Origin: Klebsiella planticola ATCC 33531
GTDB lineage: Bacteria; Pseudomonadota; Gammaproteobacteria; Enterobacterales; Enterobacteriaceae
DNA length: 64,000 nt
Direction: 5' to 3'
Assembly: GCF_000735435.1 (NCBI RefSeq)
Contig: NZ_JMPP01000001.1
Location: forward strand, 1-64,000
The notes under the pieces were generated by a model that was not told the DNA's origin, ran no database searches, and worked only from the letters and a program-made list of their open reading frames with translations. Below, piece by piece: positions 8,796 through 20,709 of the stretch. Made by a program: the position numbers and the translations under genes. The stretch's first letter is position 1, and every line of letters begins with the position of its first letter.

Positions 8796-9042
8796 TACTT
8801 ATCAACCCATCAACTGTGATGATTATGACAACCTCGAACTTGCCTGCCAGCATCATCTGGTGCTTGTCCTGACGCTCAAAGATGGTGAGCAGCTGCAAGC
8901 GAAGGCAAGCGATCTTATCTCGCGCAAAAATATCGAGTATCTGGTGGTGGAACTGAGCGGAAACATTCGCGAACTACGCCTGGATAAAATCGCCAGCTTC
9001 AGCCACCCGGAAATCGGTACCGTGGTGGTCAGTGAGTCCTGA
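8782..9042 (+). CDS. rof: Rho-binding antiterminator Rof
   Basis: Rof (YaeO) binds the RNA-binding face of Rho and inhibits Rho-dependent termination. The ORF gives 86 residues from ATG 8782, or 84 from the second ATG at 8788, which is the E. coli length. The Sm-like core is recognisable, with the family segments [15 protein letters not shown] and [15 protein letters not shown]. It overlaps yaeP by 14 bp and is followed by a shared terminator with convergent tilS. Confidence 0.92.
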   Translation: MSMNDTYQPINCDDYDNLELACQHHLVLVLTLKDGEQLQAKASDLISRKNIEYLVVELSGNIRELRLDKIASFSHPEIGTVVVSES

Positions 9043-9044
9043 AT

Positions 9045-9072
9045 AAAAACGGGTGGCTCAGCCGCCCGTTTT
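9045..9072. terminator. Bidirectional terminator between rof and tilS
   Basis: A GC-rich stem ACGGGTGGC/GCCGCCCGT (one wobble pair) is flanked by A-run and T-run, so it can end transcription of both convergent genes. It overlaps the last codons of tilS. Confidence 0.7.
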
Positions 9073-10359
9073 CCTCCATATCATCTCTACCCCTTCGCCT
9101 TCCCGCGCTTCCCCTTCGCAGGTTACGAACAGCGAATCCGCCGCCGCAATCAGCGTCTCACCGTAGAACAGTAGCGGTGTGGTATCGCGGCGCCAGGGGG
9201 CCACGCCCAGCTCCTGCCAGATTTTCTTCAGCTTGCGGCCACCGTGACGACCGACAATATGCAGATTCCCGCTGGCGCGAAAGCGCACCGTCACCGGCTC
9301 TTCACCACGCGGGGCGCGTAGCGGTCCGCCTGGTTGCAGCGCCAGTTCGCCAAGACCTTCAGGCAGCCGTAGCGGTTGTCGGTAGTCCGGCCACGGTAGC
9401 AGCGCATTCGTCTGGCCGGGTTGATACCTGACCCACCACAGCCGCTGCTGATAACGGCGCACGGAAAAATCGCCAAGACGCAGACAGGGAAAGGCATCCT
9501 CCCGCGCCAGCGCGACTTCGCGCCAGATTCGCTCCGTCATCTCGCGCGAGGGCATCGGCGCAGAGTGCCTGGCCAGCCAGCGCCGCAGCAGCGCGGCGCG
9601 GCGCGGCGCGCTCATGGACGCCAGCGCGTCGATAGCTAACGAACCGTCATCCGCCACCAGTTTTGCCAAATCTTCCGCCAGCAGTTCATCCAGCAGCTGC
9701 TCCTGTTCACCGCACAGGCTGGCGCTACGCGCGACCGCTTCACTAAAGTGGGGCCAGCGCGCGTTAAGCTGCGGGACAACGCGCAGGCGGAGGAAGTTAC
9801 GATCGTAGGTATCATCCTGATTACTCTCGTCCTCAATCCAGCTGAGCTGATGAGCCAGCGCCCACTGGTGCAGCGTCTCACGACGGGTATTCAGCAGAGG
9901 ACGCAGCAGCCGGGTAGCGGCAAACCCGGAGGACGCCGCCATCGCCGCCAGCCCGGTTGGGCCGCTGCCGCGTTTGAGCGCCAACAGGAAGGTTTCACAC
10001 TGATCGTCGAGGTGTTGAGCCGTCACCAGGGCTTCTCCCGGCCGCAGCGCCCCCCGGAAAGCCTGGTAGCGTGCCTGACGCGCATGCGCCTCCACGCCCA
10101 GGCCGTCATCCGCCAGGGTGACGCGCTCGACCACCAGCGGAACCTGCCAGTGCTGACAAACCTGCTGGCAGTGCGCAACCCAGCTATCGGCATTCGCGCT
10201 CAGGCCATGGTGAATATGGATGGCCCGCAGCTGCAGCGTCGGGTCCCGTTCACGCCAGCAGACCAGTTGATGTAAAAGCACCGTCGAATCCAGACCGCCG
10301 CTGAAGGCGACCAAAAACTGACGATAGGGGTGTAGGGTGTGCGCAATATCGGGCGTCAT
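9058..10359 (-). CDS. tilS: tRNA(Ile)-lysidine synthase
   Basis: TilS modifies C34 of the CAU-anticodon isoleucine tRNA to lysidine, changing its identity from Met to Ile. The 433-residue protein carries the PP-loop ATP motif SGGLDS (about 20-25). A central TilS domain and a C-terminal domain with [17 protein letters not shown] follow. The start used (10359) gives the expected spacing before the PP-loop. An adjacent ATG (10362) and a farther TTG (10422) are possible, and no strong ribosome site decides between them. Confidence 0.93.
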   Translation of the reverse strand: MTPDIAHTLHPYRQFLVAFSGGLDSTVLLHQLVCWRERDPTLQLRAIHIHHGLSANADSWVAHCQQVCQHWQVPLVVERVTLADDGLGVEAHARQARYQAFRGALRPGEALVTAQHLDDQCETFLLALKRGSGPTGLAAMAASSGFAATRLLRPLLNTRRETLHQWALAHQLSWIEDESNQDDTYDRNFLRLRVVPQLNARWPHFSEAVARSASLCGEQEQLLDELLAEDLAKLVADDGSLAIDALASMSAPRRAALLRRWLARHSAPMPSREMTERIWREVALAREDAFPCLRLGDFSVRRYQQRLWWVRYQPGQTNALLPWPDYRQPLRLPEGLGELALQPGGPLRAPRGEEPVTVRFRASGNLHIVGRHGGRKLKKIWQELGVAPWRRDTTPLLFYGETLIAAADSLFVTCEGEAREGEGVEMIWRKTGG

Positions 10360-10425
10360 CATCTTGATAGTGTCGCTGGGGAGATAGCCCGGCACGTTAC
10401 CGGGCCGGGCGCGCTCTGGCAAGGG

Positions 10426-10815
10426 TTACTGCTGATAAATCTCCAGCGGCAGGCCGTCGGGATCGTTAAAAAAGGTGAAGCGTTTGCCGGTAAAAGGATC
10501 GATGCGAATTCCCTCACAGGCCACGCCATGCTTTTCCAGATGAGCCACCGCAGCGTCAATATCATCCACGCTAAAGGCCAGATGACGCAGCCCACAGGCT
10601 TCCGGACGGCTCGGACGAGCTGGAGGGAACGGGAAAGAGAACAGTTCAATAACATACTCGCCGTTCAATGCCAGATCGCCCTTCCACGAGTCGCGCTCTT
10701 CACGATAAAACTCACTCTGCAACGTAAAGCCCAGAATATCGCAGTAAAAGGCTTTGCTCTGCGCATAATTGGTCGCGATGATAGCAATATGGTGAACCCG
10801 TTTTAAACCCAGCAT
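10426..10815 (-). CDS. yaeR: VOC-superfamily (glyoxalase/dioxygenase fold) protein YaeR
   Basis: The 129-residue protein starts MLGLKRVHHIAIIATNYAQSK and has the paired beta-alpha-beta-beta-beta modules of the vicinal oxygen chelate fold. Candidate metal ligands are the His in HHIAI, the Glu in YVIELF, the His in LRHLAFS and the Glu in LPLEIY. Its substrate is unknown. GGAGGAG just upstream of ATG 10815 fixes the start, so an ATG-less longer reading is rejected. It sits between ldcC and tilS as in E. coli. Confidence 0.88.
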   Translation of the reverse strand: MLGLKRVHHIAIIATNYAQSKAFYCDILGFTLQSEFYREERDSWKGDLALNGEYVIELFSFPFPPARPSRPEACGLRHLAFSVDDIDAAVAHLEKHGVACEGIRIDPFTGKRFTFFNDPDGLPLEIYQQ

Positions 10816-10857
10816 GTCTACTCCTCCAGTTAATGCCATCCAGGTTACTCGCGCCGC

Positions 10858-13014
10858 TTAGCGCGGTGCAAGCAGTGAGTCATTTTTTAAGACTCGTACC
10901 CGGTAGACGCCGTCGTCCCCGCGCTTCGCCCCGTGGATATCCGTTTCAAAGCCCGGATAATGGCGGCCAATCGAGCAGAGCATCAGCAGGAAATCGAGCA
11001 CCGCCCGGCTCTCTTCGGTAATCATCTCTCCGGGCATCAACAGCGGTACGCCCGGCGGGTACGGCAGAATCATATTAGCCGAAATGCGCCCAACCAGATT
11101 TTCCAGCTCAATGGTTTCGACTTCACCTTTGATTTGCCGCTGCCAGGCCTGATGCGGCGTCATTTTCATTTCCGGCAGCACGTCAAACGCGCTCAGCATC
11201 AGCTGTGAAAGCTGGTGCTGACGGATCAGGCGATGGATCCCCTGCGCCAGATCCTGAATACGCATATTGCGATAAAAATCGGGATCTTCCGCGTAGAGAT
11301 CCGGCAGCATGTTCTTCACTCGCAGGTTGAGATCGTAGGCGCGCTTAAACTCGGTTAAGCCGCGCAGCAGCCCCATCGCCCGGGTTTTATCGATGCCGAT
11401 GCTGAACAGAAACAGCAGGTTGTAGGGACCCGTTTTTTCCACGACCACGCCGCGCTCATCGAGGAATTTCGCCACCAGCGCCGCCGGGATCCCCTCACCG
11501 TCCATATTGCCCTGTTCATCCATTCCCGGCGTCAGGATCGTCACCTTCACCGGGTCGAGGAACATATGATTATCGTCAGCGTCTTTGAAACCGTGCCAGT
11601 TCTCCCCCCCTGCCACCGGCCAGCACTGCACCTGCTCAATATCCTCCGGCTGCCAGATATCAAAGAACCAGCCGTCAGTCTCTTCACGCAGACGCTGGAC
11701 CTCTTTGCGGAAATCCAGCGCTCGCTCAATGGAGCGTTGGATCAAACGCTTGCCAGAATTGCCGCGCAGCATGGCCGCCGCGGTTTCTATCGAAGCCACG
11801 ATCGGATAGCTCGGCGACGTCGAGGTGTGCATCATAAACGCTTCATTAAAGGTCTCTTCGTCGTAGCTGCCTTTAATGTGGATCAGCGAGGCCTGCGACA
11901 GCGCGGCCAGCATTTTGTGCGTTGATTGTGTTTCGAAGACCACCTTACCCGGAATGCGATCGCCGCTCATCCCGCTTTTCCCCTGGTAGATCGGATGGAA
12001 ATGAGTGTAAGGCACCCAGGCCGAATCAAAATGGATCGAGGGCACATCGAGCGTCTCTTTGATCCAGGTGGTGTTATACAGCAGCCCGTCGTAGGTGGAG
12101 TTGGTAATCACCGCATGTACCGGCCACCCGGCTCCGCTCGTGGTATCGACCTTCTGCTGAATGCTGTCGCGGGTGAATTCCCGTTTCGGTATACCGCCCA
12201 GAATACCCAGCGCGTTACGCGTCGGTTTCAGCCACAGTGGAACGACATCGCTCATCATCAGCAGGTGCGCCAGTGACTTATGGCAGTTACGGTCAATCAG
12301 CAGCGTGCTGCCCGCCGGCGCCGAATACATGCCGACAATTTTGTTCGACGTCGAGGTGCCGTTCGTCACCATGTAGCTCTGCTCGGCACCAAAGGCGCGG
12401 GCGATATACTCTTCAGCCTCCAGGTGCGGCCCGGTATGATCGAGCAGCGACCCCAGCTCGGTGACCGAAATCGACACGTCGGCTTTTAGCGTATTGCCCC
12501 CGAAAAAGTCATAAAACAGGCAGCCAACCGGGCTTTTCTGGTACGCGCTGCCCCCCATATGCCCCGGCGTACAGAAGGTATATTTTCCCTCCTGCACATA
12601 GTTGAACAGGGCTTTGGTAAACGGCGGCGTAATGTTATCCAGGTATTCACGCGTGTACTGGGCGATTCGGGTGGCGATCTCTTCTGCCAGGCCAAGCGCG
12701 TATTCAAAGAACCACAGCGTCATACGCAGATCCTGACTGCTGACATCCATCGTCGAATGCGCGTTGATAAAGGCGTATAGCGGGAGATACTCATTCAGCT
12801 GATTGATATCGCTGCACAGATCGGCGTTGTACTCATCCCAGTCAAAGATGACCCCGCAGATCCGCGGATTATGTTCGATAAACTGCAGTAGGTCGGCGCT
12901 GTTTTGCGGCCAGATAGTCTGAAAGCCTTGCCGTTGCAGGGCCGCTTCCAGCTCTTTGATCGGTTCGTCTTTGTGGTAGACGCCGTGGGGCCCCATGATG
13001 GCGATGATATTCAC
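10858..13014 (-). CDS. ldcC: Constitutive lysine decarboxylase
   Basis: LdcC converts L-lysine to cadaverine and CO2 with pyridoxal phosphate. The 718-residue protein has an N-terminal receiver-like wing domain. The PLP fold-type I core has the cofactor lysine in STHKML at residue 367, the same number as in E. coli. The C-terminal domain follows. Translation starts at GTG 13014, preceded by AGGAGG. The upstream in-frame ATG would add 20 non-homologous residues. Position between yaeR and accA favours LdcC over the acid-induced CadA. Confidence 0.94.
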   Translation of the reverse strand: MNIIAIMGPHGVYHKDEPIKELEAALQRQGFQTIWPQNSADLLQFIEHNPRICGVIFDWDEYNADLCSDINQLNEYLPLYAFINAHSTMDVSSQDLRMTLWFFEYALGLAEEIATRIAQYTREYLDNITPPFTKALFNYVQEGKYTFCTPGHMGGSAYQKSPVGCLFYDFFGGNTLKADVSISVTELGSLLDHTGPHLEAEEYIARAFGAEQSYMVTNGTSTSNKIVGMYSAPAGSTLLIDRNCHKSLAHLLMMSDVVPLWLKPTRNALGILGGIPKREFTRDSIQQKVDTTSGAGWPVHAVITNSTYDGLLYNTTWIKETLDVPSIHFDSAWVPYTHFHPIYQGKSGMSGDRIPGKVVFETQSTHKMLAALSQASLIHIKGSYDEETFNEAFMMHTSTSPSYPIVASIETAAAMLRGNSGKRLIQRSIERALDFRKEVQRLREETDGWFFDIWQPEDIEQVQCWPVAGGENWHGFKDADDNHMFLDPVKVTILTPGMDEQGNMDGEGIPAALVAKFLDERGVVVEKTGPYNLLFLFSIGIDKTRAMGLLRGLTEFKRAYDLNLRVKNMLPDLYAEDPDFYRNMRIQDLAQGIHRLIRQHQLSQLMLSAFDVLPEMKMTPHQAWQRQIKGEVETIELENLVGRISANMILPYPPGVPLLMPGEMITEESRAVLDFLLMLCSIGRHYPGFETDIHGAKRGDDGVYRVRVLKNDSLLAPR

Positions 13015-13076
13015 GCTTTCCTCCTGGAATTGACCTGAGTCAGGCATCATAGCAATCGCGCTGGCGTATCGCACAT

Positions 13077-13103
13077 AAAAAAGGGGCCGGAAAATCCGGC
13101 CCC
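13077..13103 (-). terminator. Terminator after accA
   Basis: On the minus strand GGGGCCGG/CCGGCCCC with a 5-nt loop is followed by six T. It lies 24 bp beyond the accA stop and closes the long lpx-dnaE-accA transcription block. Confidence 0.85.
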
Positions 13104-13127
13104 AGGCAATATTGACGCGAGAAATAA

Positions 13128-14087
13128 TCAGGCGTAGCCGTAGCTCATCAGACGCTGGTAGCGACGATTTAACAGCTCCTCTTCACTCAGGGTGTCGAGG
13201 TCAGCCAGATCCGCCAGCAGCTGCGCCTTCAGGCTTGCCGCAATGGCTTCCGGGTTGCGATGAGCGCCGCCCAGAGGTTCCGGGATAATTGAGTCAATCA
13301 GCTTCAGCTCTTTCAGACGTGGAGCAATGATCCCCATCGCTTCGGCCGCCAGCGGGGCTTTATCCGCGCTTTTCCACAGAATGGAGGCGCAGCCTTCCGG
13401 TGAAATGACCGAATAGGTGCTGTACTGCAGCATGTTGACCTTATCGCCAACGCCGATCGCCAGCGCGCCGCCGGAACCACCTTCCCCGATAACGGTACAG
13501 ATGACCGGAACGCTCAGACGCGACATTTCGCGCAGGTTACGGGCAATCGCCTCAGACTGGCCGCGCTCTTCCGCACCCACGCCCGGGTACGCACCCGGGG
13601 TGTCGATAAAGGTGATGATTGGCATTTTGAAACGCTCAGCCATCTCCATCAGGCGCAGCGCCTTACGATAGCCTTCCGGCGCCGGCATCCCGAAGTTGCG
13701 GCGAATCTTCTCTTTCGTTTCGCGCCCTTTCTGGTGGCCGATAATCATCACCGGACGCCCGTCCAGACGCGCAATACCGCCAACAATGGCTTTATCGTCA
13801 GCGTAAGCGCGGTCGCCAGCCAGTTCGTCAAATTCGTCGAATGCCAGGCGAACATAATCCAGGGTGTACGGGCGACGTGGGTGGCGTGCCAGTTGAGCAA
13901 CCTGCCATGCCCCCAGATCGGCGAAGATTTTACGCGTCAGTTCAACGCTTTTTTCGCGCAGACGATGCACTTCTTCGTCGATGTTAATATCGAGTTTCTC
14001 ATCCTGACGGCTTACCGCAGTCAGGGAATCGATTTTCGCTTCCAGCTCTGCAATCGGCTGTTCAAAATCAAGGAAATTCAGACTCAT
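13128..14087 (-). CDS. accA: Acetyl-CoA carboxylase carboxyltransferase, alpha subunit
   Basis: AccA with AccD transfers the carboxyl group from biotin to acetyl-CoA, making malonyl-CoA for fatty acid synthesis. The 319-residue protein shows the crotonase-like carboxyltransferase fold with [12 protein letters not shown] and the glycine-rich oxyanion segment [15 protein letters not shown]. It follows dnaE after 12 bp and is the last gene of the block. Length matches E. coli. Confidence 0.97.
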   Translation of the reverse strand: MSLNFLDFEQPIAELEAKIDSLTAVSRQDEKLDINIDEEVHRLREKSVELTRKIFADLGAWQVAQLARHPRRPYTLDYVRLAFDEFDELAGDRAYADDKAIVGGIARLDGRPVMIIGHQKGRETKEKIRRNFGMPAPEGYRKALRLMEMAERFKMPIITFIDTPGAYPGVGAEERGQSEAIARNLREMSRLSVPVICTVIGEGGSGGALAIGVGDKVNMLQYSTYSVISPEGCASILWKSADKAPLAAEAMGIIAPRLKELKLIDSIIPEPLGGAHRNPEAIAASLKAQLLADLADLDTLSEEELLNRRYQRLMSYGYA

Positions 14088-14099
14088 AGTATTCCTGTA

Positions 14100-17000
14100 T
14101 TAGTCAAACTCCAGTTCCACCTGCTCCGAGCCGATAAGGCCACGCAGATCGTTGAGTAAACGATCGCTCGGAGAGACGCGCCATGTTGCGCCAAAACGCA
14201 GCCGCGCGCGCGCATCCGCCCTCTGATAATAGAGGTGTACTGGAATGGTTCCCGAACGGTGGGGTTCCAGAGACTGACGGAGTCGGTTTAAAAGCTGGTC
14301 ATCAATTTGCCTGTCCGTCAGCGAGATAGCAAGCCCGCGAGCATATTTTTCCCGGGCTTCGTCAATGTCCATGACTTCACGGGCGGTCATTTTAAGCCCC
14401 CCGCTGAAGTCATCAAAGCTGACCTGTCCGCTGACGATAAGTATGCGGTCTTTTTCCAGCAATTGCTGATATTTATCCAGCGCGTCGGTAAATAACATCA
14501 CCTCCAGACGCCCGGAACGGTCATCCAACGTACAGATACCGATACGATTGCCGCGCTTGGTGACCATTACCCGCGCAGCAATAACGAGCCCCGCCGCCGT
14601 GGTGACTTTACCACGATCGGTCGGATGCATGTCTTTGAGTCTCACGCCGCCAACATAGCGCTCAATCTCTTTCAAATACTGGTTGATAGGATGACCCGTC
14701 AGGTACAGCCCCAGGGTCTCCCTTTCACCATCCAGCACCACCTGCTCCGGCCACGGCTGGCAGTTGGCATAGGATTGCTCGATTTGCTCCGGCTCTTCCG
14801 CCAGCACCCCGAACATATCCGCCTGGCCAATCGCCTCGGCTTTCGCATGCTGATCGGCGGCCTTCAGCGCATCGCCCAGCGAATTCATTAATGCCGCGCG
14901 ATGCGGCCCGAGGCGGTCAAACGCCCCGGACATAATCAGTTTTTCCAGCACCCGACGGTTCAGCTTTTTGGTATCGGTGCGGGCGCAAAGATCGAACAAC
15001 TCGCGGAAATAACCGCCGTTGTTACGCGCTTCAATAATGGCTTCGATCGGCCCTTCTCCGACCCCTTTAATCGCGCCGATACCGTAGACGATTTCACCGT
15101 CGTCATTCACGTGGAAATGGTACAGACCGGAGTTAATATCCGGCGGCAGGATTTTCAGGCCCATCCGCCAGCACTCATCGACCAGCCCCACCACTTTCTC
15201 GGTGTTATCCATATCCGCGGTCATCACCGCCGCCATAAACTCGGCCGGATAGTGCGCTTTCAGCCACAGCGTCTGGTAGGAGACCAGCGCATAGGCCGCC
15301 GAGTGCGATTTGTTAAATCCGTAACCGGCGAATTTCTCCACCAGGTCAAAGATTTTGATCGCCAGCTCGCCGTCAATGCCGTTTTTCCTCGCCCCTTCCT
15401 CAAAGGTGCCGCGCTGCTTGGCCATCTCTTCCGGCTTTTTCTTACCCATCGCACGACGCAGCATATCCGCGCCGCCGAGGGTATAGCCCGAGAGCTCCTG
15501 GGCAATCTGCATGACCTGTTCCTGATACAGGATAATGCCATACGTCGGCTCAAGCACCGGTTTCAGACACTCATGCTGCCACTGTACGTCCGGGTAAGAG
15601 ATCTCTTCGCGGCCGTGCTTACGGTCGATAAAGTTATCTACCATCCCCGATTGCAGCGGCCCCGGACGGAACAGGGCCACCAGCGCGATCATATCTTCGA
15701 AGCAGTCGGGCTGAAGGCGTTTAATCAGGTCTTTCATGCCGCGCGATTCAAGCTGGAAAACCGCAGTGGTTTCCGAGCGTTGCAGCATATCGAAGCTTTT
15801 CTTATCGTCCAGCGGGATCGCCGCGATATCCAGCGGCGGCTCGCCGTTCTTCGCCCGCCGCTTGTTGATCATCTCCAGCGCCCAGTTGATGATGGTCAGC
15901 GTACGCAGGCCAAGGAAGTCGAACTTCACCAGCCCGGCGTATTCGACGTCGTTCTTATCAAACTGGGTGACCGGATGCAAACCTGCTTCATCGCAATATA
16001 GCGGGGCGAAGTCGGTAATTTTGGTCGGGGCGATAACCACGCCCCCCGCATGCTTACCGGCGTTACGCGTGACGCCTTCCAGCTTACGCGCCATGTCGAT
16101 CAGCGCTCTGACCTCTTCGTCAGCTTCGTAGATCTCCGGCAGCTGCGGCTCGGCCTCAAACGCTTTCGCCAGCGTCATCCCCGGGTCGGGCGGCACCAGT
16201 TTCGAGATCCGATCCACGAACCCGTACGGATGGCCAAGCACGCGGCCCACGTCGCGAATAACCGCTTTCGCCGCCATCGTACCGAAGGTGATAATCTGCG
16301 ATACCGCATCGCGACCGTACATCTCCGCCACGTGCTCGATAACCTGATCGCGCTTCTCCATGCAGAAGTCGACGTCAAAGTCGGGCATCGATACACGTTC
16401 AGGGTTCAGGAAACGTTCGAACAGCAGATCGAATTCCAGCGGATCCAGGTCGGTGATTTTTAAGGCGTAGGCGACTAACGACCCGGCGCCGGAACCACGT
16501 CCCGGCCCTACCGGTACGCCGTTATCCTTGGACCACTGGATAAACTCCATGACGATCAGGAAGTAGCCAGGGAAGCCCATCTGGTTAATCACCTGAAGTT
16601 CGATATCCAGTCGCTCATCGTATTCAGGTCGGCGTTTAACGCGCTCTTCAGGATCAGGGAACAGAAAAGCCAGACGCTCTTCCAGGCCCTCTTTTGATTT
16701 TTTAACCAGATAATCTTCCGTCGTCATATCCCCGGTCGGGAACTGCGGCAGGAAGTATTCGCCAAGACGTACGGTAACGTTGCAGCGCTTGGCGATTTCG
16801 ACGGTATTTTCCAGCGCTTCCGGAATATCGGAGAACAGCTCGCACATTTCATCTTCGCTGCGCATATATTGCTGCGGCGAGTATTTGCGCGGGCGCTTCG
16901 GATCGTCCAGGGTAAAGCCGTCATGAATCGCGACGCGGATCTCATGCGCATCGAAATCACCGGTTTCCAGGAAACGCACATCGTTAGTCGCCACGACCGG

Positions 17001-17582
17001 TATACCGCGCTCTTCAGCCAGCTGCACGGCGGCGTGTAAATAGGCCTCTTCATCGGCGCGACCGGTGCGGATCAGCTCCAGATAGTAGCGATCCGGGAAA
17101 TGCTCCTGGTAGAAAGAGAGGCATTGATCGACCAGCGCCATATTGCCACGCGTCAGGCTGACGCCAACATCGCCTTTACGCGCGCCGGAAAGCAGGATCA
17201 GTCCTTCCTGATGTTCGGCCAGCCAGTCCCGGTCAATCCACGGTCCCAGCGCGCCATAGCCGCGTTGATAAGCACGTGAAATCAGCAGCGTCAGGTTTTG
17301 ATAACCCACATTGTTGGCCGCCAGAACCGTGAGTTCGGTGAACTCATCGCCCATCAGTTCGCTCTGGACGTGAAAATCCGCGCCGACGATGGGCTTAAGA
17401 CCTGCGCCATGTCCCGCTCCGTAGAACTTCACCAGTCCGCACAGGTTAGTAAAATCGGTGATCGCCAGCGCAGGCATGCCAAGCGAGGCCGCCTTTTTCA
17501 CCAGCGGCCCGGTTTTTGCCAGCCCATCGATCATGGAATAGTCGCTATGCACCCGCAGGTGGACGAAACGTGGTTCAGACAT
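14100..17582 (-). CDS. dnaE: DNA polymerase III alpha subunit
   Basis: DnaE is the replicative polymerase. The 1160-residue protein begins with a PHP domain ([19 protein letters not shown]). The palm's catalytic aspartates are in [10 protein letters not shown] (near residue 400), followed by fingers. The internal beta-clamp-binding peptide QADMF lies near residue 920, before an OB fold and the C-terminal tau-binding region. It is placed between rnhB and accA. The large antisense ORFs over it are codon-bias shadows. Confidence 0.98.
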   Translation of the reverse strand: MSEPRFVHLRVHSDYSMIDGLAKTGPLVKKAASLGMPALAITDFTNLCGLVKFYGAGHGAGLKPIVGADFHVQSELMGDEFTELTVLAANNVGYQNLTLLISRAYQRGYGALGPWIDRDWLAEHQEGLILLSGARKGDVGVSLTRGNMALVDQCLSFYQEHFPDRYYLELIRTGRADEEAYLHAAVQLAEERGIPVVATNDVRFLETGDFDAHEIRVAIHDGFTLDDPKRPRKYSPQQYMRSEDEMCELFSDIPEALENTVEIAKRCNVTVRLGEYFLPQFPTGDMTTEDYLVKKSKEGLEERLAFLFPDPEERVKRRPEYDERLDIELQVINQMGFPGYFLIVMEFIQWSKDNGVPVGPGRGSGAGSLVAYALKITDLDPLEFDLLFERFLNPERVSMPDFDVDFCMEKRDQVIEHVAEMYGRDAVSQIITFGTMAAKAVIRDVGRVLGHPYGFVDRISKLVPPDPGMTLAKAFEAEPQLPEIYEADEEVRALIDMARKLEGVTRNAGKHAGGVVIAPTKITDFAPLYCDEAGLHPVTQFDKNDVEYAGLVKFDFLGLRTLTIINWALEMINKRRAKNGEPPLDIAAIPLDDKKSFDMLQRSETTAVFQLESRGMKDLIKRLQPDCFEDMIALVALFRPGPLQSGMVDNFIDRKHGREEISYPDVQWQHECLKPVLEPTYGIILYQEQVMQIAQELSGYTLGGADMLRRAMGKKKPEEMAKQRGTFEEGARKNGIDGELAIKIFDLVEKFAGYGFNKSHSAAYALVSYQTLWLKAHYPAEFMAAVMTADMDNTEKVVGLVDECWRMGLKILPPDINSGLYHFHVNDDGEIVYGIGAIKGVGEGPIEAIIEARNNGGYFRELFDLCARTDTKKLNRRVLEKLIMSGAFDRLGPHRAALMNSLGDALKAADQHAKAEAIGQADMFGVLAEEPEQIEQSYANCQPWPEQVVLDGERETLGLYLTGHPINQYLKEIERYVGGVRLKDMHPTDRGKVTTAAGLVIAARVMVTKRGNRIGICTLDDRSGRLEVMLFTDALDKYQQLLEKDRILIVSGQVSFDDFSGGLKMTAREVMDIDEAREKYARGLAISLTDRQIDDQLLNRLRQSLEPHRSGTIPVHLYYQRADARARLRFGATWRVSPSDRLLNDLRGLIGSEQVELEFD

Positions 17583-17619
17583 CTTCAGATTCCGGTTTAC
17601 TTATTTCTCGACACAAGAA

Positions 17620-18216
17620 TCAGGACGCAAGGCCCAGCGCGCGTTTTACCGGGCCAAAACTACGCCGATGATGCTCGGTTGCGCCATGTTCGATCAGTTT
17701 TTCCAGATGGAAAGCGGTAGGATAGCCTTTATGCTGCGCAAAGCCGTATTGAGGAAATTCAAGGTCCAGCTCAGCCATTTCCGCATCGCGCGCGACTTTA
17801 GCCAGAATAGACGCTGCGCTGATTTCTGCCACCCGGCTATCGCCTTTGACCACCGCCAGTGAAGGCACAGGTAGCGGCGGGCAGCGGTTGCCATCAATCA
17901 GCACAAACTCCGGCACCACCGGCAGCGCAGCAACGGCGCGCTGCATCGCCAGCATGGTCGCATGCAGAATATTCAGCTCGTCTATTTCGTGCGGTTCCGC
18001 GCGGCCGAAACTCCAGGCTAACGCTTTCTCTTTGATTTCATCGAACAGCGCCAGACGACGCTTTTCGCTTAATTTTTTGGAGTCATTCAGACCGACAATT
18101 GGCCGTGCCGGGTCAAGGATCACCGCGGCGGTAACGACCGCTCCGACCAGAGGTCCCCGACCGACTTCGTCTACGCCGGCGACCAGGTGAGTATGCGGAT
18201 ACACAAACTCAATCAT
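17620..18216 (-). CDS. rnhB: Ribonuclease HII
   Basis: RNase HII nicks RNA-DNA hybrids and single ribonucleotides embedded in DNA. The 198-residue protein has the family motif [10 protein letters not shown], with the catalytic Asp-Glu pair, and further acidic residues ([22 protein letters not shown] region and DGNR). Its start overlaps the lpxB stop by 4 bp; dnaE follows after 37 bp. Confidence 0.96.
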   Translation of the reverse strand: MIEFVYPHTHLVAGVDEVGRGPLVGAVVTAAVILDPARPIVGLNDSKKLSEKRRLALFDEIKEKALAWSFGRAEPHEIDELNILHATMLAMQRAVAALPVVPEFVLIDGNRCPPLPVPSLAVVKGDSRVAEISAASILAKVARDAEMAELDLEFPQYGFAQHKGYPTAFHLEKLIEHGATEHHRRSFGPVKRALGLAS

Positions 18217-19361
18217 TTTGCTAACTCCAGTACCGCGTCCGCCGCCTGCTCATCCGCATTGCAGCGAATTTGTTGATGCAGCGCGCGGAAAGTGTCATGC
18301 ATTTCATGGCTGGTTTTACCATCAGCCAGCAGCGGCCGCAGCGCATCCGCAAGCGACGCAGGCTGGCACTCATCCTGCAGCAGCTCTTTGACCAGCTCGC
18401 GGCCGGCCAGCAGGTTCGGCAACGAAACGTAGTCGGTTTTCACCAGGCGTTTCGCCAGCCAGAAAGTGAACGGCTTCATACGATAGCCAACCACCATCGG
18501 ACACTTGGCCAGCATGCACTCCAGCGCCGCGGTTCCGGAAGCCAGCAGGGCCGCATCGCTGGCGATCATGGCATCGCGCGCCTGACCATCCAGCAGATGC
18601 ACCGTAAGCTCCGGCGCCGTTTCCGCTTTAATACGTTCGAACTGCTCCCGCCTTCTGGCATTCACCAGCGGCACCAGTACCTGCAGGTCGGGATAATCGT
18701 TACGCAGAATCTGCGCGGTTTTCAGAAAGTCTGCGCTGAGCATTTCTACTTCAGCGCCGCGACTCCCCGGCAGCAGCGCCAGGCAGTGCGCATCCCGGGC
18801 AATGCCCAGGCGATCCCGCGCGGCGTCTTTATCCGGATCCAACGGCATGGCATCCGCCATGGTATGGCCGATAAAGCGGCAGGGAACGTTAAATTTGTCG
18901 TAAAACGCTTTTTCGAAAGGCAGAAATGCCAGTACCAGATCGGTGGATCTGCCAATTTTGAAAACGCGTTTTTGCCGCCATGCCCAAACCGACGGACTGA
19001 CGTAATGGATAGTTTTGATACCCTGCTTCTTCAGATTACCTTCGAGGGTGATATTGAAGTCAGGCGCATCAATACCGACGAATACGTCTGGTTTAAGCTC
19101 GGTAAATCGCCGGGTGAGATCGGCGCGGATATGCAGCAGGCGACGCAGGCGACCAAGCACTTCGACAATGCCCATCACCGCCAGCTCTTCCATCTCATAC
19201 CAGGCCTCACAGCCTTCGGCCTGCATCAATGGCCCCGCCACGCCGACAAAGCGCGCATCGGGAATACGTGCTTTAAGGGCGCGGATGAGACCTGCGCCAA
19301 GAATATCGCCGGAGGTTTCTCCGGCGACCAGGGCAATCGTCAGGGGACGCTGTGCAGACAT
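18213..19361 (-). CDS. lpxB: Lipid-A-disaccharide synthase
   Basis: LpxB joins lipid X to UDP-diacylglucosamine, forming the disaccharide of lipid A at the inner face of the cytoplasmic membrane. The 382-residue GT-B enzyme (GT19) begins [23 protein letters not shown]. The conserved GSR segment ([14 protein letters not shown]) is present. Its ATG shares one base with the lpxA stop (TAATG), so the genes are coupled. Confidence 0.97.
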   Translation of the reverse strand: MSAQRPLTIALVAGETSGDILGAGLIRALKARIPDARFVGVAGPLMQAEGCEAWYEMEELAVMGIVEVLGRLRRLLHIRADLTRRFTELKPDVFVGIDAPDFNITLEGNLKKQGIKTIHYVSPSVWAWRQKRVFKIGRSTDLVLAFLPFEKAFYDKFNVPCRFIGHTMADAMPLDPDKDAARDRLGIARDAHCLALLPGSRGAEVEMLSADFLKTAQILRNDYPDLQVLVPLVNARRREQFERIKAETAPELTVHLLDGQARDAMIASDAALLASGTAALECMLAKCPMVVGYRMKPFTFWLAKRLVKTDYVSLPNLLAGRELVKELLQDECQPASLADALRPLLADGKTSHEMHDTFRALHQQIRCNADEQAADAVLELAK

Positions 19362-20149
19362 TAACGAATCAGACCGCGTGTGGAGCGGGCGAAGAAATCG
19401 ACAAATGGCTGAACTTCAGGATACTGAGTCGCCAGCTCGGCGATTTCCGGCTTCGCTTCATCCAGCGTTTTCCCGCTGCGGTACAGCAGTTTGTACGCAT
19501 TGCGAATCGCGGTGATGGCTTCGCGGCTAAAGCCACGGCGCTTCAGCCCTTCAATATTGACGCCATACGGCGTTGCGTGGTTGCCCTGGGCAATCACGAA
19601 CGGCGGGACATCCTGCGCGACGCCGGAGCAGCCGCCGACCATGACGTGTGCGCCGATGATGCAGAACTGATGCACTGCCGTCATGCCGCCGATGATAACG
19701 AAATCATCCAGCGAGACATGGCCGGCGAGCGTGGCATTGTTAGCCAGAATACAGCGGTTCCCGACCGTACAATCGTGCGCGACGTGAGCGTTGATCATCA
19801 GCAAGTTATCGCTGCCCACCTTCGTTAATCCACCACCCTGTACTGTGCCACGATGGATGGTGACGCTTTCGCGGATGCGGTTGCGGTCGCCAATTTCCAC
19901 ACGCGTCGGTTCACCAGCGTATTTCAGGTCCTGGTTAACTTCACCGATGGAAGCGAACTGATAGATCTCGTTATCACGACCAATTTTGGTATGGCCGTTA
20001 ACAACAACATGAGACTTCAGTACGGTACCTTCGCCAATTTCGACGTTAGCACCAACAATACAAAACGGGCCAATGTGGGCGTTAGCACCGATAACGGCGC
20101 CATCTTCCACGATGGCAGTCGGATGAACAAAGGCGGTTTTATCAATCAC
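19361..20149 (-). CDS. lpxA: UDP-N-acetylglucosamine O-acyltransferase
   Basis: LpxA transfers 3-hydroxymyristate from ACP to UDP-GlcNAc, the first step of lipid A synthesis. The 262-residue protein is a left-handed beta-helix of hexapeptide repeats ([25 protein letters not shown]). The catalytic His is in [11 protein letters not shown]. It lies 3 bp after fabZ in the usual lpxD-fabZ-lpxA-lpxB order. Confidence 0.97.
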   Translation of the reverse strand: MIDKTAFVHPTAIVEDGAVIGANAHIGPFCIVGANVEIGEGTVLKSHVVVNGHTKIGRDNEIYQFASIGEVNQDLKYAGEPTRVEIGDRNRIRESVTIHRGTVQGGGLTKVGSDNLLMINAHVAHDCTVGNRCILANNATLAGHVSLDDFVIIGGMTAVHQFCIIGAHVMVGGCSGVAQDVPPFVIAQGNHATPYGVNIEGLKRRGFSREAITAIRNAYKLLYRSGKTLDEAKPEIAELATQYPEVQPFVDFFARSTRGLIR

Positions 20150-20152
20150 GTA

Positions 20153-20608
20153 TCAGGCCTCCCGGCTACGCGCACACATCATCGTTGCTTCGCAAACCAC
20201 TTTACCATCAACCAGCGCGACGCCTTTAAAACGCGTCAGGCCGCGACGGGTTTTCTCGAAAGTGACTTCCATAATCATCTGATCGCCTGGTACTACCGGA
20301 CGTTTGAAACGCGCTTCATCAATCCCGGCGAAGTAATAGAGTTCACCCGGTTCGAGCTTGCCGACGCTTTTGAATGCCAGAATGCCGGTGGCCTGCGCCA
20401 TCGCTTCCAGAATCAGTACGCCCGGTAAAATCGGTTTACCAGGGAAGTGCCCCTGGAAAAACGGCTCGTTAACAGAAACATTTTTTACTGCGCGCAGAAA
20501 ACGACCTTCTTCAAAATCCAGCACACGGTCTACCAGCAGGAACGGGTAGCGGTGAGGGAGAAGTTCCAGAATCTCTTCAATGTGCAGAGTATGAGTTTCA
20601 GTAGTCAA
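20153..20608 (-). CDS. fabZ: 3-hydroxyacyl-ACP dehydratase FabZ
   Basis: FabZ dehydrates 3-hydroxyacyl-ACP in fatty acid elongation and competes with LpxA and LpxD for the shared 3-hydroxymyristoyl-ACP pool. The 151-residue hot-dog protein shows the active-site His in [13 protein letters not shown] and the Glu in ILEAMAQ. It is separated from lpxD by 171 bp holding a large stem-loop. Confidence 0.96.
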   Translation of the reverse strand: MTTETHTLHIEEILELLPHRYPFLLVDRVLDFEEGRFLRAVKNVSVNEPFFQGHFPGKPILPGVLILEAMAQATGILAFKSVGKLEPGELYYFAGIDEARFKRPVVPGDQMIMEVTFEKTRRGLTRFKGVALVDGKVVCEATMMCARSREA

Positions 20609-20709
20609 AATACTCTTCCTGTCTAAATATACTAAAAGGCAATAATAACACGGCCTGCGGCAATCTTATGAATGCAACAGGCCGAAAATTTTTACACTAC
20701 ATCTCTCAG

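Noticed and set aside
14901-16001. 366-codon open frame on the plus strand inside dnaE
   Set aside because: It is antisense to a well-conserved gene, has no recognisable protein motif and is explained by GC-rich codon bias.
18270-19364. 364-codon open frame on the plus strand over lpxB
   Set aside because: It mirrors the lpxB reading frame; composition is odd (rich in Arg, Gln, His) and no ribosome site or family feature is seen.
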